Assembly: GCF_900110415.1 (NCBI RefSeq)
Contig: NZ_FODR01000015.1
Coordinates: forward strand, 62,001-126,000
Length of the DNA: 64,000 bases
Origin: Mucilaginibacter sp. OK283
Lineage (GTDB): Bacteria > Bacteroidota > Bacteroidia > Sphingobacteriales > Sphingobacteriaceae
Direction: 5' to 3'
How positions within the stretch are numbered: the first letter of the stretch is position 1; each line of letters starts with the position of its first letter. The notes beneath the pieces were generated by a model. The model had not been told where the DNA came from and searched no databases. It saw only the letters and a program-made list of their open reading frames with translations. This document shows, piece by piece, positions 35,723-44,153 of this stretch. Both the position numbers and the translations under genes were made by a program.

Positions 35723-38700
35723 TTAAAATGAGCCCTGTATGGAAACTGTTAAACTCCTGGCAAACGGGTAGTTGATACCACGTTCAACTTCGATAGTAGA
35801 TGCCCTGAAAATATCGTTGGCGGTTGCCGCGAACCTCAAATTTTGTAAACCGAACCTGTGAATGGACTTAGGGTTAAAATCATAAGAGAGATAAAGCGAT
35901 TGCAGTTCTATCAGGTTATCCTTTTGCACAAAGCGCGACGATACGTAGGTATCGCTTAGGTCGGCAATGTTTTTAAAGAAAGTATGGTCGCCGGGTTGTT
36001 TCCATCTTTGTTCCAATACACGACTATCTACGTTGAATCGGGGATCGGCATTCTCAACCCTGTCAATAAGGGTTTGATTAAACGCCTGGCCGCCAAAGCG
36101 GTAGTGAAAGCTAAAGCTTAGCATAAACCTTTTGTAGGTTACCGTACTACCAAAAAAGCCTTCGGCCTTTGGCGTAGTGTTGCCCACATCCTGTATGTCT
36201 TTTACATCCCAGGTGTAGGTTAGGGTACCATCTTTTTTCACCAGTATCTCTTTCCCGTTTTCGGGGTCGATGCCTAATGATTTTACGGCGTATATAGTAT
36301 TTAACGATTTACCTTCTACATACCGGGTTAGCGGGATTGAAAAGGCGTTGTTATCAGTGTTGGTTTGAAAATTATCTATGTTGCTGTTAAATGCCTTTAA
36401 AGCATCTGAGATATGTACAATCCTGTTTACGTTATGGGCCAGGTTACCCGTTAAATTAACGTTCCAATCCTTGGTACGAAAAACGTTGGCCACTAAGTAA
36501 AGTTCGTAGCCTTTATTTGACATATCGCCCAGGTTATCTTTATAGGTTGAAAAACCTGTTGATGGTGCAAGGTTAATATCGGTGATAAGGCCCCTGGTTA
36601 ATTTATAATAGTATCTTGGGGATATTACTATCCTATCGTTAAATAAGCCCAGGTCTATACCAGCATCGTAAGTTTTTGTTTTTTGCCACTCCAGGTTGCT
36701 GTTGCCATAACCCAATATGGTAGCGCCGATGCCGGTAGAATACCAGTTTGACGTTTGATATTGGTAAATTGACCGCGACTGGTAAGCGGGGAAACTGATT
36801 GAACCCAGCGTGGCTATACTTCCTTTTAACCTCAATTGGCTGATAACGTCAGAACCTTTCAAAAAAGCTTCCTGGTGGGCATTCCAGCCAGCACCTACCG
36901 ACCAAAAGGGGGCAAACCGTTTATCGGCGCCGAATGCCGAAGAACCATCAACCCTTGCTGATACATCCAGCAGGTAACGGTTTTTGTAGGAGTAGTTACC
37001 GGAGAAGAAAGAGCCCGCTGTGCGTGATTTAATTACATTGCCGCCCGGGCCTGAATTTTCTTTGTAGATCCGGGCAAAGCCAATGTTGCTAAACCTGTCA
37101 TTTGAGAAACCTTCGGCCGAGAATGATTTGGCATCGGACTTGGCGGCTATGATGTTCGCTCCCAATACGAGGTTAAAAAAGTGATCGCCAATTTGCCGGT
37201 TATAGTTGATAGTTGTGCTACCATCCAGGTTAAGGTTATTATTATTGGCATAGTCATAAGTTCCGCGGTTATTCAGCTTATCTGTAGGCGTGTTATAAAA
37301 CGCGTTACTTAAAGGCGACACGTAATGATCGGCCGATGAGTTAGTCTTATTTACGCTCATCAACGCCTTAAACCTAAGGCCCGTTGTTATCTTATAGTCG
37401 GCAGAAAAAGACTCGAGGATTTCGGTATAAGCCGATTTATCAAAGCTGCTTAGGCTTGCCTCATATAAAGGGTTAAATACGTTTTCGGTAATGTACTGGT
37501 CGTTCCCCTGTCTGCCTGTATTTATGCGCCAATTGGCCAGTTCCTGCAATAACGCGCCTGTGCTATCCCGCATCGGGAAGTAAGGGTTTGCATTTACGTA
37601 GGTAGCAAAATTGCCATAGGGCGAGTTAGCCTGGTTAACCTGGGTAATGGTAAGGTCGTTCCTGATAATCAATCTTGAATTGGGGTTATAGGTAAAATCA
37701 ACTCCCCCACTGTACCTGGTATTATCAGACCCTTTCATTACACCCGGCTGCGTTTGGTAACGCAAATCTATCCCATACCTAAACGACTGATCGCCGCCCT
37801 GGGCGTACACAGTATGCTTTTGCTGATAGGCGTTTCTGAGCGGCTGCGATAACCAATAGGTATTAACACCGCTGGCCACGTTTTTTAAACGGGTAAACAA
37901 TTGCGCGTCAAGATCGGCTTGTTTGGTATCGCCGCTGCTGGATGTTGATGCGCTGTAAAGGCCAACTAATTGCTCATAATCTATCTTTTGTTTGGCGTTA
38001 AGCACGTGATAGTCTGATAAGTCGGGCCCGTTAAAGGTTAACTGATAATTATAAGATAGCTGAAGCCTGCCGGCTACAGGTGCCTTGGTAGTAATAACCA
38101 TTACGCCGTTGGCGGCCCTTGAACCGTATACCGCTGTTGCCGCCCCATCTTTTAGTAACGTAACCGATTCTATCCTGTTGATATCAAGATCCACCACTTT
38201 TTGAAGCGATACCTCAAAACCATCCAATATAAAAGCAGGTAAGTTGTAGTTGCTGGATAGGTTATTACGGTTAAGGATATCATCGTTGATAGATGGAATG
38301 GCAGTTGCCCCGCGAACATTTATTTTAGGAAGTTTATTGGGATCCGATCCAATTAGATTATCATCCAAAACCTTAAAAGAAGGATCAAAAGACTGGATAC
38401 TTTTGATTAGGTTTTGAGGATTGTTGCGGATCAGGTCGGCACCGCTAACGGTAATGGCGTTACCTGTATAGTTATCTTTTTTAATTACCTGGTAACCTGT
38501 AACCACCACATCTTTAATGTTATTGATGTCGGGTAAAAGCTTTACTGTAATAACGGCGGCCGCGGTAACTTTAATCTCTGCCGATTTGTAACCAATGAAG
38601 GTAAAAACAAGCGTTTGACCCGGATCTGCCATTACACTAAACTCGCCCATGCCGTTACTTTGTCCGATGATACCTTTGCTGCCCTTTAAAGAAATGTTTA

Positions 38701-39151
38701 CACCCGGCACGGTAGCCTTGCTTACCGAATCAACAATCTGTCCACTTACCTGGACTTTGTTGATGATGTTACCGGTTTTCTCTTCGGCTACTTTGTTTTG
38801 AATAACAATTGTTTTATCAATAATAGTAAAACTAAGGCCATTATCTTTAAGGCAAATGTCAAGAGCCTCGGCCAGAGGGACATTTTTAACATTCAAATTG
38901 GCGGTTTTACCCTTAATATTTACTTTTTCGTTATAAAAAAACAAATAGCCCGTTTGCTGCTTTATCTCCTTAAAAACCGTTTCGAGGCTTTTGTTTTTGC
39001 CATACAGGCTTACTGTTTGGGCATAACTTGCAGCGGATACATGCATTACGCCAACAAGTAACATGATAGTAATGAGTTTCAATACTAAAAGGAATTTGCA
39101 CTTTACCTTCCGTATTGCGCATACGGCGTTGTAAAGAAAGGTTAATTTCAT
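35723..39151 (-). CDS. SusC/RagA TonB-linked outer-membrane protein with STN domain
   Basis: 1142-aa TonB-dependent transporter. After the signal peptide there is an STN domain (about residues 45-118, SLETVFKEIKQQTGYLFFY), a carboxypeptidase-regulatory-like domain (about 133-215), the plug (VVVTGYQVIKKDNYTGNAI, then GSRAANGVMVITTK) and a 22-strand barrel. The STN domain signals to FecR, so the upstream FecR/sigma pair probably controls it on ligand binding. The ligand is unknown; the redox and protease neighbours hint at peptides or proteins. Confidence 0.93.
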   Translation of the reverse strand: MKLTFLYNAVCAIRKVKCKFLLVLKLITIMLLVGVMHVSAASYAQTVSLYGKNKSLETVFKEIKQQTGYLFFYNEKVNIKGKTANLNVKNVPLAEALDICLKDNGLSFTIIDKTIVIQNKVAEEKTGNIINKVQVSGQIVDSVSKATVPGVNISLKGSKGIIGQSNGMGEFSVMADPGQTLVFTFIGYKSAEIKVTAAAVITVKLLPDINNIKDVVVTGYQVIKKDNYTGNAITVSGADLIRNNPQNLIKSIQSFDPSFKVLDDNLIGSDPNKLPKINVRGATAIPSINDDILNRNNLSSNYNLPAFILDGFEVSLQKVVDLDINRIESVTLLKDGAATAVYGSRAANGVMVITTKAPVAGRLQLSYNYQLTFNGPDLSDYHVLNAKQKIDYEQLVGLYSASTSSSGDTKQADLDAQLFTRLKNVASGVNTYWLSQPLRNAYQQKHTVYAQGGDQSFRYGIDLRYQTQPGVMKGSDNTRYSGGVDFTYNPNSRLIIRNDLTITQVNQANSPYGNFATYVNANPYFPMRDSTGALLQELANWRINTGRQGNDQYITENVFNPLYEASLSSFDKSAYTEILESFSADYKITTGLRFKALMSVNKTNSSADHYVSPLSNAFYNTPTDKLNNRGTYDYANNNNLNLDGSTTINYNRQIGDHFFNLVLGANIIAAKSDAKSFSAEGFSNDRFSNIGFARIYKENSGPGGNVIKSRTAGSFFSGNYSYKNRYLLDVSARVDGSSAFGADKRFAPFWSVGAGWNAHQEAFLKGSDVISQLRLKGSIATLGSISFPAYQSRSIYQYQTSNWYSTGIGATILGYGNSNLEWQKTKTYDAGIDLGLFNDRIVISPRYYYKLTRGLITDINLAPSTGFSTYKDNLGDMSNKGYELYLVANVFRTKDWNVNLTGNLAHNVNRIVHISDALKAFNSNIDNFQTNTDNNAFSIPLTRYVEGKSLNTIYAVKSLGIDPENGKEILVKKDGTLTYTWDVKDIQDVGNTTPKAEGFFGSTVTYKRFMLSFSFHYRFGGQAFNQTLIDRVENADPRFNVDSRVLEQRWKQPGDHTFFKNIADLSDTYVSSRFVQKDNLIELQSLYLSYDFNPKSIHRFGLQNLRFAATANDIFRASTIEVERGINYPFARSLTVSIQGSF

Positions 39152-39219
39152 ATTTTTGATTAAATAGGGTTAAATAAATGCAGCTACGGCTTGAACAATC
39201 TGATGCTGCTGACCTTTTT

Positions 39220-39245
39220 ACCGGGGGCGGTGAGACGCCCCCGGT
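39220..39245. promoter_or_regulatory. strong GC hairpin in the susC leader
   Basis: A perfect 10-base GC-rich stem, accgggggcg at 39220-39229 and cgcccccggt at 39236-39245, with a 6-base loop. It lies between fecR and susC, in the 5' leader of susC on the minus strand. The T-run follows only on the plus strand, so it is not a canonical terminator for this operon; it may be an mRNA processing or attenuating structure. Confidence 0.55.
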
Positions 39246-39368
39246 TTTCATGTCAAAAATCTGCTGAGGTTAAAGTAATTTTCTAATCATGTTTGTGGGG
39301 TTTGAAGTTTAATTTTAGTTAATAGTTTGTTAGCGATATGGTTTAGGGCCCAAGATTTAAATCAAGCG

Positions 39369-40538
39369 TTATTTTTTATAGGTCACTGTTACCGTTTTGC
39401 CCTCGATGCTGAATTTTACGTTATTGAGCTCCAATATTTTAAAAACATCGGCAAGGCTACTTGTTCTTGATATCTCGCCGAAGTATTTTTCTGGCGGCAT
39501 GCTGCCTTCATAAACTACATCAACATTATACCAGCGGCACACTTGTCGCATAATAGACTGAATATTTTCGCCATCAAACGAAAACAAACCATTTTTCCAG
39601 GCAACCTCATTATCAACATTAACGGGGTGGATTGTAATGGTTGCATTCCCCGCCCTGTTAATAACGGCTTGTTCGCCAGGCGCAATAAGCGCGGAGTTTG
39701 AGCCCGAAGCAACCTTCACCGAGCCTTCAAGTAACGTAGTTTTTACCGCCGTTTCATCCGCATATGCATTGATGTTAAAATGAGTCCCCAAAACTTCGAT
39801 TGTTTGCATAGGCGACTTAACCCTGAAAGGCATTTGCTTATTTTTGGCAACTTCAAAATATGCCTCTCCGGTAAGGCTTACCAGGCGTTCGGTACCCTTA
39901 AATACGGTTGGATAGGTAATTGAAGATGCGGCATTAAGCCAAACATTGGTACCATCGGGCAAAATGACCTTGTATTGCCCGCCTTTAGGAGTAGAAACCG
40001 AATTCCGAAGCAACCCGGCTGCATCAGTGCTACCCGAAACGGCTTTGTAAACAATTTGCCCATTGGCAGTTTTAGTAATGCTAACTCCGGCTTGCCTGGC
40101 CACTATGCCTTTAATTACATCATCAAGCGCAATTTTTGTTCCGTTAGCAAGAGTTAATATGGCTTTGTTACCGCCAGGAACTATAGCTTTATAACTGTGT
40201 ACAACAGCATTATTTTTGCTGTTACCGGTGCGAATTATAAAGTACGCTCCAAATGAAATAAACAAAAGGATTAAAGCCGCTGCCGCGTATTTTATCCAGA
40301 GGTATTGCGTCCGGGCGACAGGTCTTTTTTGAAGGCCGTCAATCCGTTCATCTATTTTGTTTTTAATCCGCTCCTTTAAGTAAAAATAATCCTGCTCATT
40401 TTCATCGGTAATAACATCGTCATTTAAATCAAACACATCATAATAAGCTTCCAGAAACTTTGTTTCTTCATTGGTAGCTTCTCCTAACCTGTATTTTGCA
40501 AGTATTTGTATAAAATATTGCTTGCTTAGCTCGTCCAT
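39369..40538 (-). CDS. FecR family anti-sigma regulator
   Basis: 389-aa FecR protein. The N-terminal cytoplasmic part (about 1-80) is followed by one membrane helix (about 86-106). The periplasmic FecR domain (about 175-275) has the STPKGGQYKVILPDGTNVWLN and GEAYFEVAKN segments, and a C-terminal DUF4974 domain closes it (KYFGEISRTSSLADVFKILE). It relays the SusC-STN signal to the ECF sigma factor encoded upstream. Confidence 0.92.
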   Translation of the reverse strand: MDELSKQYFIQILAKYRLGEATNEETKFLEAYYDVFDLNDDVITDENEQDYFYLKERIKNKIDERIDGLQKRPVARTQYLWIKYAAAALILLFISFGAYFIIRTGNSKNNAVVHSYKAIVPGGNKAILTLANGTKIALDDVIKGIVARQAGVSITKTANGQIVYKAVSGSTDAAGLLRNSVSTPKGGQYKVILPDGTNVWLNAASSITYPTVFKGTERLVSLTGEAYFEVAKNKQMPFRVKSPMQTIEVLGTHFNINAYADETAVKTTLLEGSVKVASGSNSALIAPGEQAVINRAGNATITIHPVNVDNEVAWKNGLFSFDGENIQSIMRQVCRWYNVDVVYEGSMPPEKYFGEISRTSSLADVFKILELNNVKFSIEGKTVTVTYKK

Positions 40539-40724
40539 TTATATCCTTTATACTTGCATGAGTCAAAAGATTTAAAATAGCCCACAAGAATTTCAAATAA
40601 ATTCACTTTTTATTAATAATAGTACATTTATTCCACCTGTCGAAAGTAATTATGGTAACAAAACGATAAAAAAGATAAAATATAGACACTTTTAACTAAC
40701 ATTAGAAGACCAAAAGCATTTTCA

Positions 40725-41303
40725 CTATCCTTTTTGATAGAAATAAAACAGTACGTGAAGCAGAAAAAGCGACTTGCGAAGTGTAGCAAGTGCCCTGCCC
40801 ATCTGATTACGAACTGTTTTTGGAGATATCTGGAGCTGATCTGCTATTTGCTGGCTTGATAATCCCTCATTAAAACGTAAATTGAAGATCATTTGCTGCT
40901 GAGGAGGTAGGGTATTTATAAGTTCATTAAAAGCCTTTAAAAATTCGTCATGCAGCATATTGGCATCAGCACGGCCAAGCGGGCTTTCCAATTCTTCGGC
41001 ACCATCGGGCAGGGCAGCATATTTGGCCTCTTTTTCCATGTACTTAAAAACGCCATTGCGGGCGGCAACAAGTAAGTAAGCCGGTAAATTATCTATAGGG
41101 GATTTTGAACCACGTGTCCACAACTGAACAAATACGTCCTGGGCTATATCCTGAGCACGCTCGGTATCATTCAGCCTTTTGTAGGCTGTGTTATAAACCT
41201 GTTTCCAATATTTATTATACAGCACGTCAAAAGCAGGTTTACTCCCCTCGCCCAAAAGCAATAAAAGTTGGGCATCATCTGCATTTTTTAAATCCTGACT
41301 CAT
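40725..41303 (-). CDS. RNA polymerase ECF sigma-70 factor
   Basis: 192-aa ECF sigma factor of the Bacteroidetes FecI-like group. Region 2 is at about residues 20-90 (FDVLYNKYWKQVYNTAYKRL, AQDIAQDVFVQLW) and region 4 at about 130-180 (LPPQQQMIFNLRFNEGLSSQ, SPKTVRNQMGRAL). It lies 186 bases upstream of fecR and directs its own SusCD locus by cell-surface signalling. Confidence 0.92.
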   Translation of the reverse strand: MSQDLKNADDAQLLLLLGEGSKPAFDVLYNKYWKQVYNTAYKRLNDTERAQDIAQDVFVQLWTRGSKSPIDNLPAYLLVAARNGVFKYMEKEAKYAALPDGAEELESPLGRADANMLHDEFLKAFNELINTLPPQQQMIFNLRFNEGLSSQQIADQLQISPKTVRNQMGRALATLRKSLFLLHVLFYFYQKG

Positions 41304-41661
41304 GGGGCTGCAATATAAGTTTATTGATGATAACGATGAATTTTCGCGAGTAAAACCTCGTGATTAGCTTAAGAGTTTGAAAACGCACTTTTATCAATAT
41401 AAGGAATCAAACATCCAGGAATATCATATATAGTGTAGCGCAACCGAACATATAGCTGTTCGCTTTCGGATGGATTGAACGGTCGCTGACCCGTCCGGAA
41501 AAGGTTAGACAATCAACGAGTTTAAGGCTTCCTTCCGGACATTCCGGGCGGCTTGACTAGGCAATTCTGTAAATATAGAGCACGGGTTTGTGTTATAGCT
41601 TTAGAAAATGGCAGTTATTAATCAACGAATTAGTATGCTCAAAGTGTTGCAGAGCCCGAGG
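41304..41661. other. noncoding stretch upstream of the ECF sigma gene
   Basis: No convincing gene is seen. It contains an 8-base inverted repeat gtccggaa (41493-41500) and ttccggac (41533-41540). The composition is AT-rich apart from that segment. It separates the SusCD locus from the RiPP regulators. Confidence 0.4.
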
Positions 41662-41802
41662 TTAGCAATTCAAGAACGTGGTGATCAATGGCTCCGGAAT
41701 ATCCATCCTTAATAGCAATAAATTCCGCGAAGTGCCAATGTGATGATCCGCCGGCCGCGCATAAACCTCGTCTCCAATTTTAAATTGGTGCACTCTGGCC
41801 AT
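41662..41802 (-). CDS. small hypothetical protein, possible DUF2158-like fragment
   Basis: 46-aa frame starting MARVHQFKIGDEVYARP. The FKIGDEV opening is like the small YodC/DUF2158 proteins, but the remainder does not match well. It may be a genuine small gene or a degenerate remnant; a longer in-frame start 42 bases upstream is possible. The stretch 41803-41931 has nothing recognisable. Confidence 0.25.
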   Translation of the reverse strand: MARVHQFKIGDEVYARPADHHIGTSRNLLLLRMDIPEPLITTFLNC

Positions 41803-41931
41803 CAATTTACAAAATCTTAAATTATATACAAAAAACCGTCCCATAATTTTATTTATGAGACGGCCTCTTTTTCTTTTTATAGCTGCAGAAAGAATATTTA
41901 TTTGCCAGCTGGTGCTTTTACGCCCTTTTTA

Positions 41932-42675
41932 CTATCGTTTCCGGGAAGTTTTAACGAGTTTGTTTGATAAATATTTTGAAAAACTTTCCCGATAAAGTTC
42001 GCCCACTGTAAAACATAAGCTATTCACCATCTTTACTGTGCCGCCTTCGATATAGTCGATGCAGTCGGTGGAGACGATGAACGCGCGATGAAATTGTTTA
42101 AAGCTATCCCGTGAGCCTACAATATCCATTATGTCCTTTAGTGTCAGGTATGCTGTTAACACCTTACCGTTTGTCAGGTAAATTTTAACATAATTTTGAG
42201 CGCTTTCAAAAGCTATTATTTCATTATACCTCACTTTAATTATCCTTAAGTCCTCCTCTTTATTCTTCACCAAAAAATAATCATCTCCGGAGCCGACATC
42301 ATTTGTTTTCTCTCCCATTCCAACAGGAAACAGACGGCTGATTGTTGTTGAGAATTTTCCGAAACTGAAAGGCTTAAGCAAAAATGCATCACCTTCAACT
42401 TCAAATGCATCAAACGCATATTGTGAATGAGACGTAGTAAAAACTAATTTTTTTGTTTTTGATCGTAACGCACGAGCCAACTCGATACCTGAAATATAAG
42501 GCATATCAATGTCCATAAAAAGCAGGTCTAACTCATTGATCAGCCCAACTTGCTCCAAAGCTTCCTGCGGATTAGTATACACTCCTACTACATCCAGTCG
42601 TGGTAAAAGCTTTATATATCTTAATAGCGAATTGACTGAAAATTCTTCATCGTCTATTATAGCGCATTTTAGCAT
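41932..42675 (-). CDS. LytTR-family response regulator 1
   Basis: 247-aa two-domain regulator. The receiver domain (about 1-120) has the acidic pair at Asp8-Asp9, the phosphoacceptor Asp55 (LLFMDIDMP) and the Lys101-type KPF. The C-terminal LytTR DNA-binding domain (about 140-240) has FLVKNKEEDLRIIKVRYNEI and FKQFHRAFIVS. It is paralogous to the divergent regulator at 43144. The kinase gene at 44154 is the obvious partner. Confidence 0.9.
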   Translation of the reverse strand: MLKCAIIDDEEFSVNSLLRYIKLLPRLDVVGVYTNPQEALEQVGLINELDLLFMDIDMPYISGIELARALRSKTKKLVFTTSHSQYAFDAFEVEGDAFLLKPFSFGKFSTTISRLFPVGMGEKTNDVGSGDDYFLVKNKEEDLRIIKVRYNEIIAFESAQNYVKIYLTNGKVLTAYLTLKDIMDIVGSRDSFKQFHRAFIVSTDCIDYIEGGTVKMVNSLCFTVGELYRESFSKYLSNKLVKTSRKR

Positions 42676-43143
42676 AATTGGTTTATTATAATCTATATTA
42701 TACCCCAGCGGTAAGGCCAGTTATTTTTACTAAACAAAGCAAATATTTTAACATTCAAAACAGCCCTTTGGCGCACAACCGCGAAATTTGGCAACTATAT
42801 CATATATTCTTACAAAAAACAAGACAGTTGCTGTCTCCTTTCGCCTGGGATACCAGAATCATTGCAAAAGATTTAAATACGCCGCTAATAATATAACTCC
42901 ATAAAAAAACATCTACAATCAGGGAGATAAATGCCGCAATTTATCCGTATAAAAATTAATAAGTGTAATATTTATACAAAACGATATACTTTCTACATAA
43001 ACAGGGCTTTTTTCTTTATTTTCCTTTGTCAAAAAACATCAATAAACGTATGGGGTCTGTCCAATTGTGTTTTATATTTAATATCTTAATAATCTTTTAT
43101 ATTTAATATCTTAATAAATTAAACTGAGTTTTTTATTTGCAAA
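42676..43143. other. divergent regulatory gap between the two LytTR regulators
   Basis: A 468-base AT-rich stretch with no good gene. It contains a near-perfect 25-base tandem direct duplication just before the second regulator. The start regions of both regulators face it, so it probably carries two promoters. Confidence 0.5.
43070..43117. repeat. 25-base tandem direct repeat upstream of the second regulator
   Basis: Copy 1 is 43070-43094 and copy 2 is 43095-43117 (23 bases matching). It sits 27-74 bases before the regulator start, where a promoter or activator site would be. Confidence 0.8.
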
Positions 43144-43887
43144 ATGAGCAGCTACAAGTGTATTATAATTGATGACGAGCCCTACGCAATTGAAGGCTTA
43201 AAAAAGTATATTAACGAGGTGCCCCACCTTAAACTACTTAATTGCTACACCGACCCGGTGGAAGCTTTACTTGGTTTTGCAAATATGGATATCGTCGATC
43301 TTGTATTTATGGATGTTGAAATGCCCCGCATAACCGGTCTTGAACTGGCAAAAGCGATAAGACAGCAAACACATAAGCTTATTGTAACAACTGCCCACAC
43401 CCGTTACGGTTACGAAGCATTTGAAGTTGCTGCTGACGCTTATCTCCTGAAACCCTATACGTTCTTTAAATTTGCTGCGACAATAGCCAAACTTTTCCCC
43501 AAAGCAATTAACGGGGATGCTGACGCCCATGAAACGGACGATTTCTTTTTCGTAAAAAATAAAAATGATAACCTGAAAATAGTAAAGATAAAGTATGCCG
43601 AGGTTGTGGCCGTTGAAAGCAAACAAAACTATGTAATGATACACACCACTTCGAAGAAGGTGATGACATACATGTCGTTGAAAGAGATTTCACAGGTATT
43701 CAACCGGATAACAAATTTTGTTCAATTTCAGCGTAGTTTTATCCTTAGCAAAGATCATATAGAAAGTATTGATGGGAATACGATCAAAATGACTACCGGA
43801 CTTGACATTACCGTGGGCGATTATTACCGAAAAAATTTCGCCGCTTTTATGGCCGAAAAGCTGATTAAGGCAGGGCGCAAAGACTAA
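43144..43887 (+). CDS. LytTR-family response regulator 2
   Basis: 247-aa paralogue of the regulator at 41932. The receiver domain has Asp10-Asp11, phosphoacceptor Asp57 (LVFMDVEMP) and KPY in place of KPF. The LytTR domain spans about 140-240 (FFVKNKNDNLKIVKIKYAEV, FVQFQRSFILS). It is on the same strand as the kinase but separated by a 266-base gap holding a minus-strand small frame. Confidence 0.9.
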   Translation: MSSYKCIIIDDEPYAIEGLKKYINEVPHLKLLNCYTDPVEALLGFANMDIVDLVFMDVEMPRITGLELAKAIRQQTHKLIVTTAHTRYGYEAFEVAADAYLLKPYTFFKFAATIAKLFPKAINGDADAHETDDFFFVKNKNDNLKIVKIKYAEVVAVESKQNYVMIHTTSKKVMTYMSLKEISQVFNRITNFVQFQRSFILSKDHIESIDGNTIKMTTGLDITVGDYYRKNFAAFMAEKLIKAGRKD

Positions 43888-43906
43888 TTTGCACCCAGCC
43901 TTAATT

Positions 43907-44056
43907 TTACTGTAAACGAGGCTTATTAAACCCTCCTGTTTTGGTAAAAGTAACCATACTGGTAGTGGGGTCAGTTTCAGTTGAGGGGTGGGTGTTTCTG
44001 GTGGCTTTGTACACAAACAATGTAGTACAGTTAATTTTAAATGACTTGGTTTTCAT
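43907..44056 (-). CDS. 49-aa Thr-rich small peptide, candidate RiPP precursor or signal
   Basis: A small frame, too short for most gene finders, from ATG at 44056 to TAA at 43907. It starts MKTKSFKINCTTLFVYK (Lys/hydrophobic, leader-like), and the second half is rich in Thr/Ser (HPSTETDPTTSMVTFTKTGG). The MKTKSFK opening and Thr-rich tail resemble small Bacteroidota lanthipeptide-type precursors in general form; I cannot confirm a family. It lies within the RiPP locus, between a regulator and its kinase, antisense to nothing. It has only one Cys, in the leader. Alternatives: a signalling peptide, or chance. Confidence 0.45.
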   Translation of the reverse strand: MKTKSFKINCTTLFVYKATRNTHPSTETDPTTSMVTFTKTGGFNKPRLQ

Positions 44057-44153
44057 AGGATTTGTTATTTTTTCGAAACTTATATTGATTTTTCCCTAAA
44101 AGAAAACCCACTATGCATAACAGTTAAATTTCTATACAAAAGCACTATACGGC

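Noticed and set aside
39220-39245. Rho-independent terminator between fecR and susC
   Set aside because: On the transcribed minus strand the stem is followed by A residues rather than T, so it was kept only as a hairpin of unknown role.
42678-42896. 72-codon plus-strand frame in the LytTR gap
   Set aside because: It starts within the divergent regulator gap, has no family features, and would use the regulator promoter region; treated as chance.
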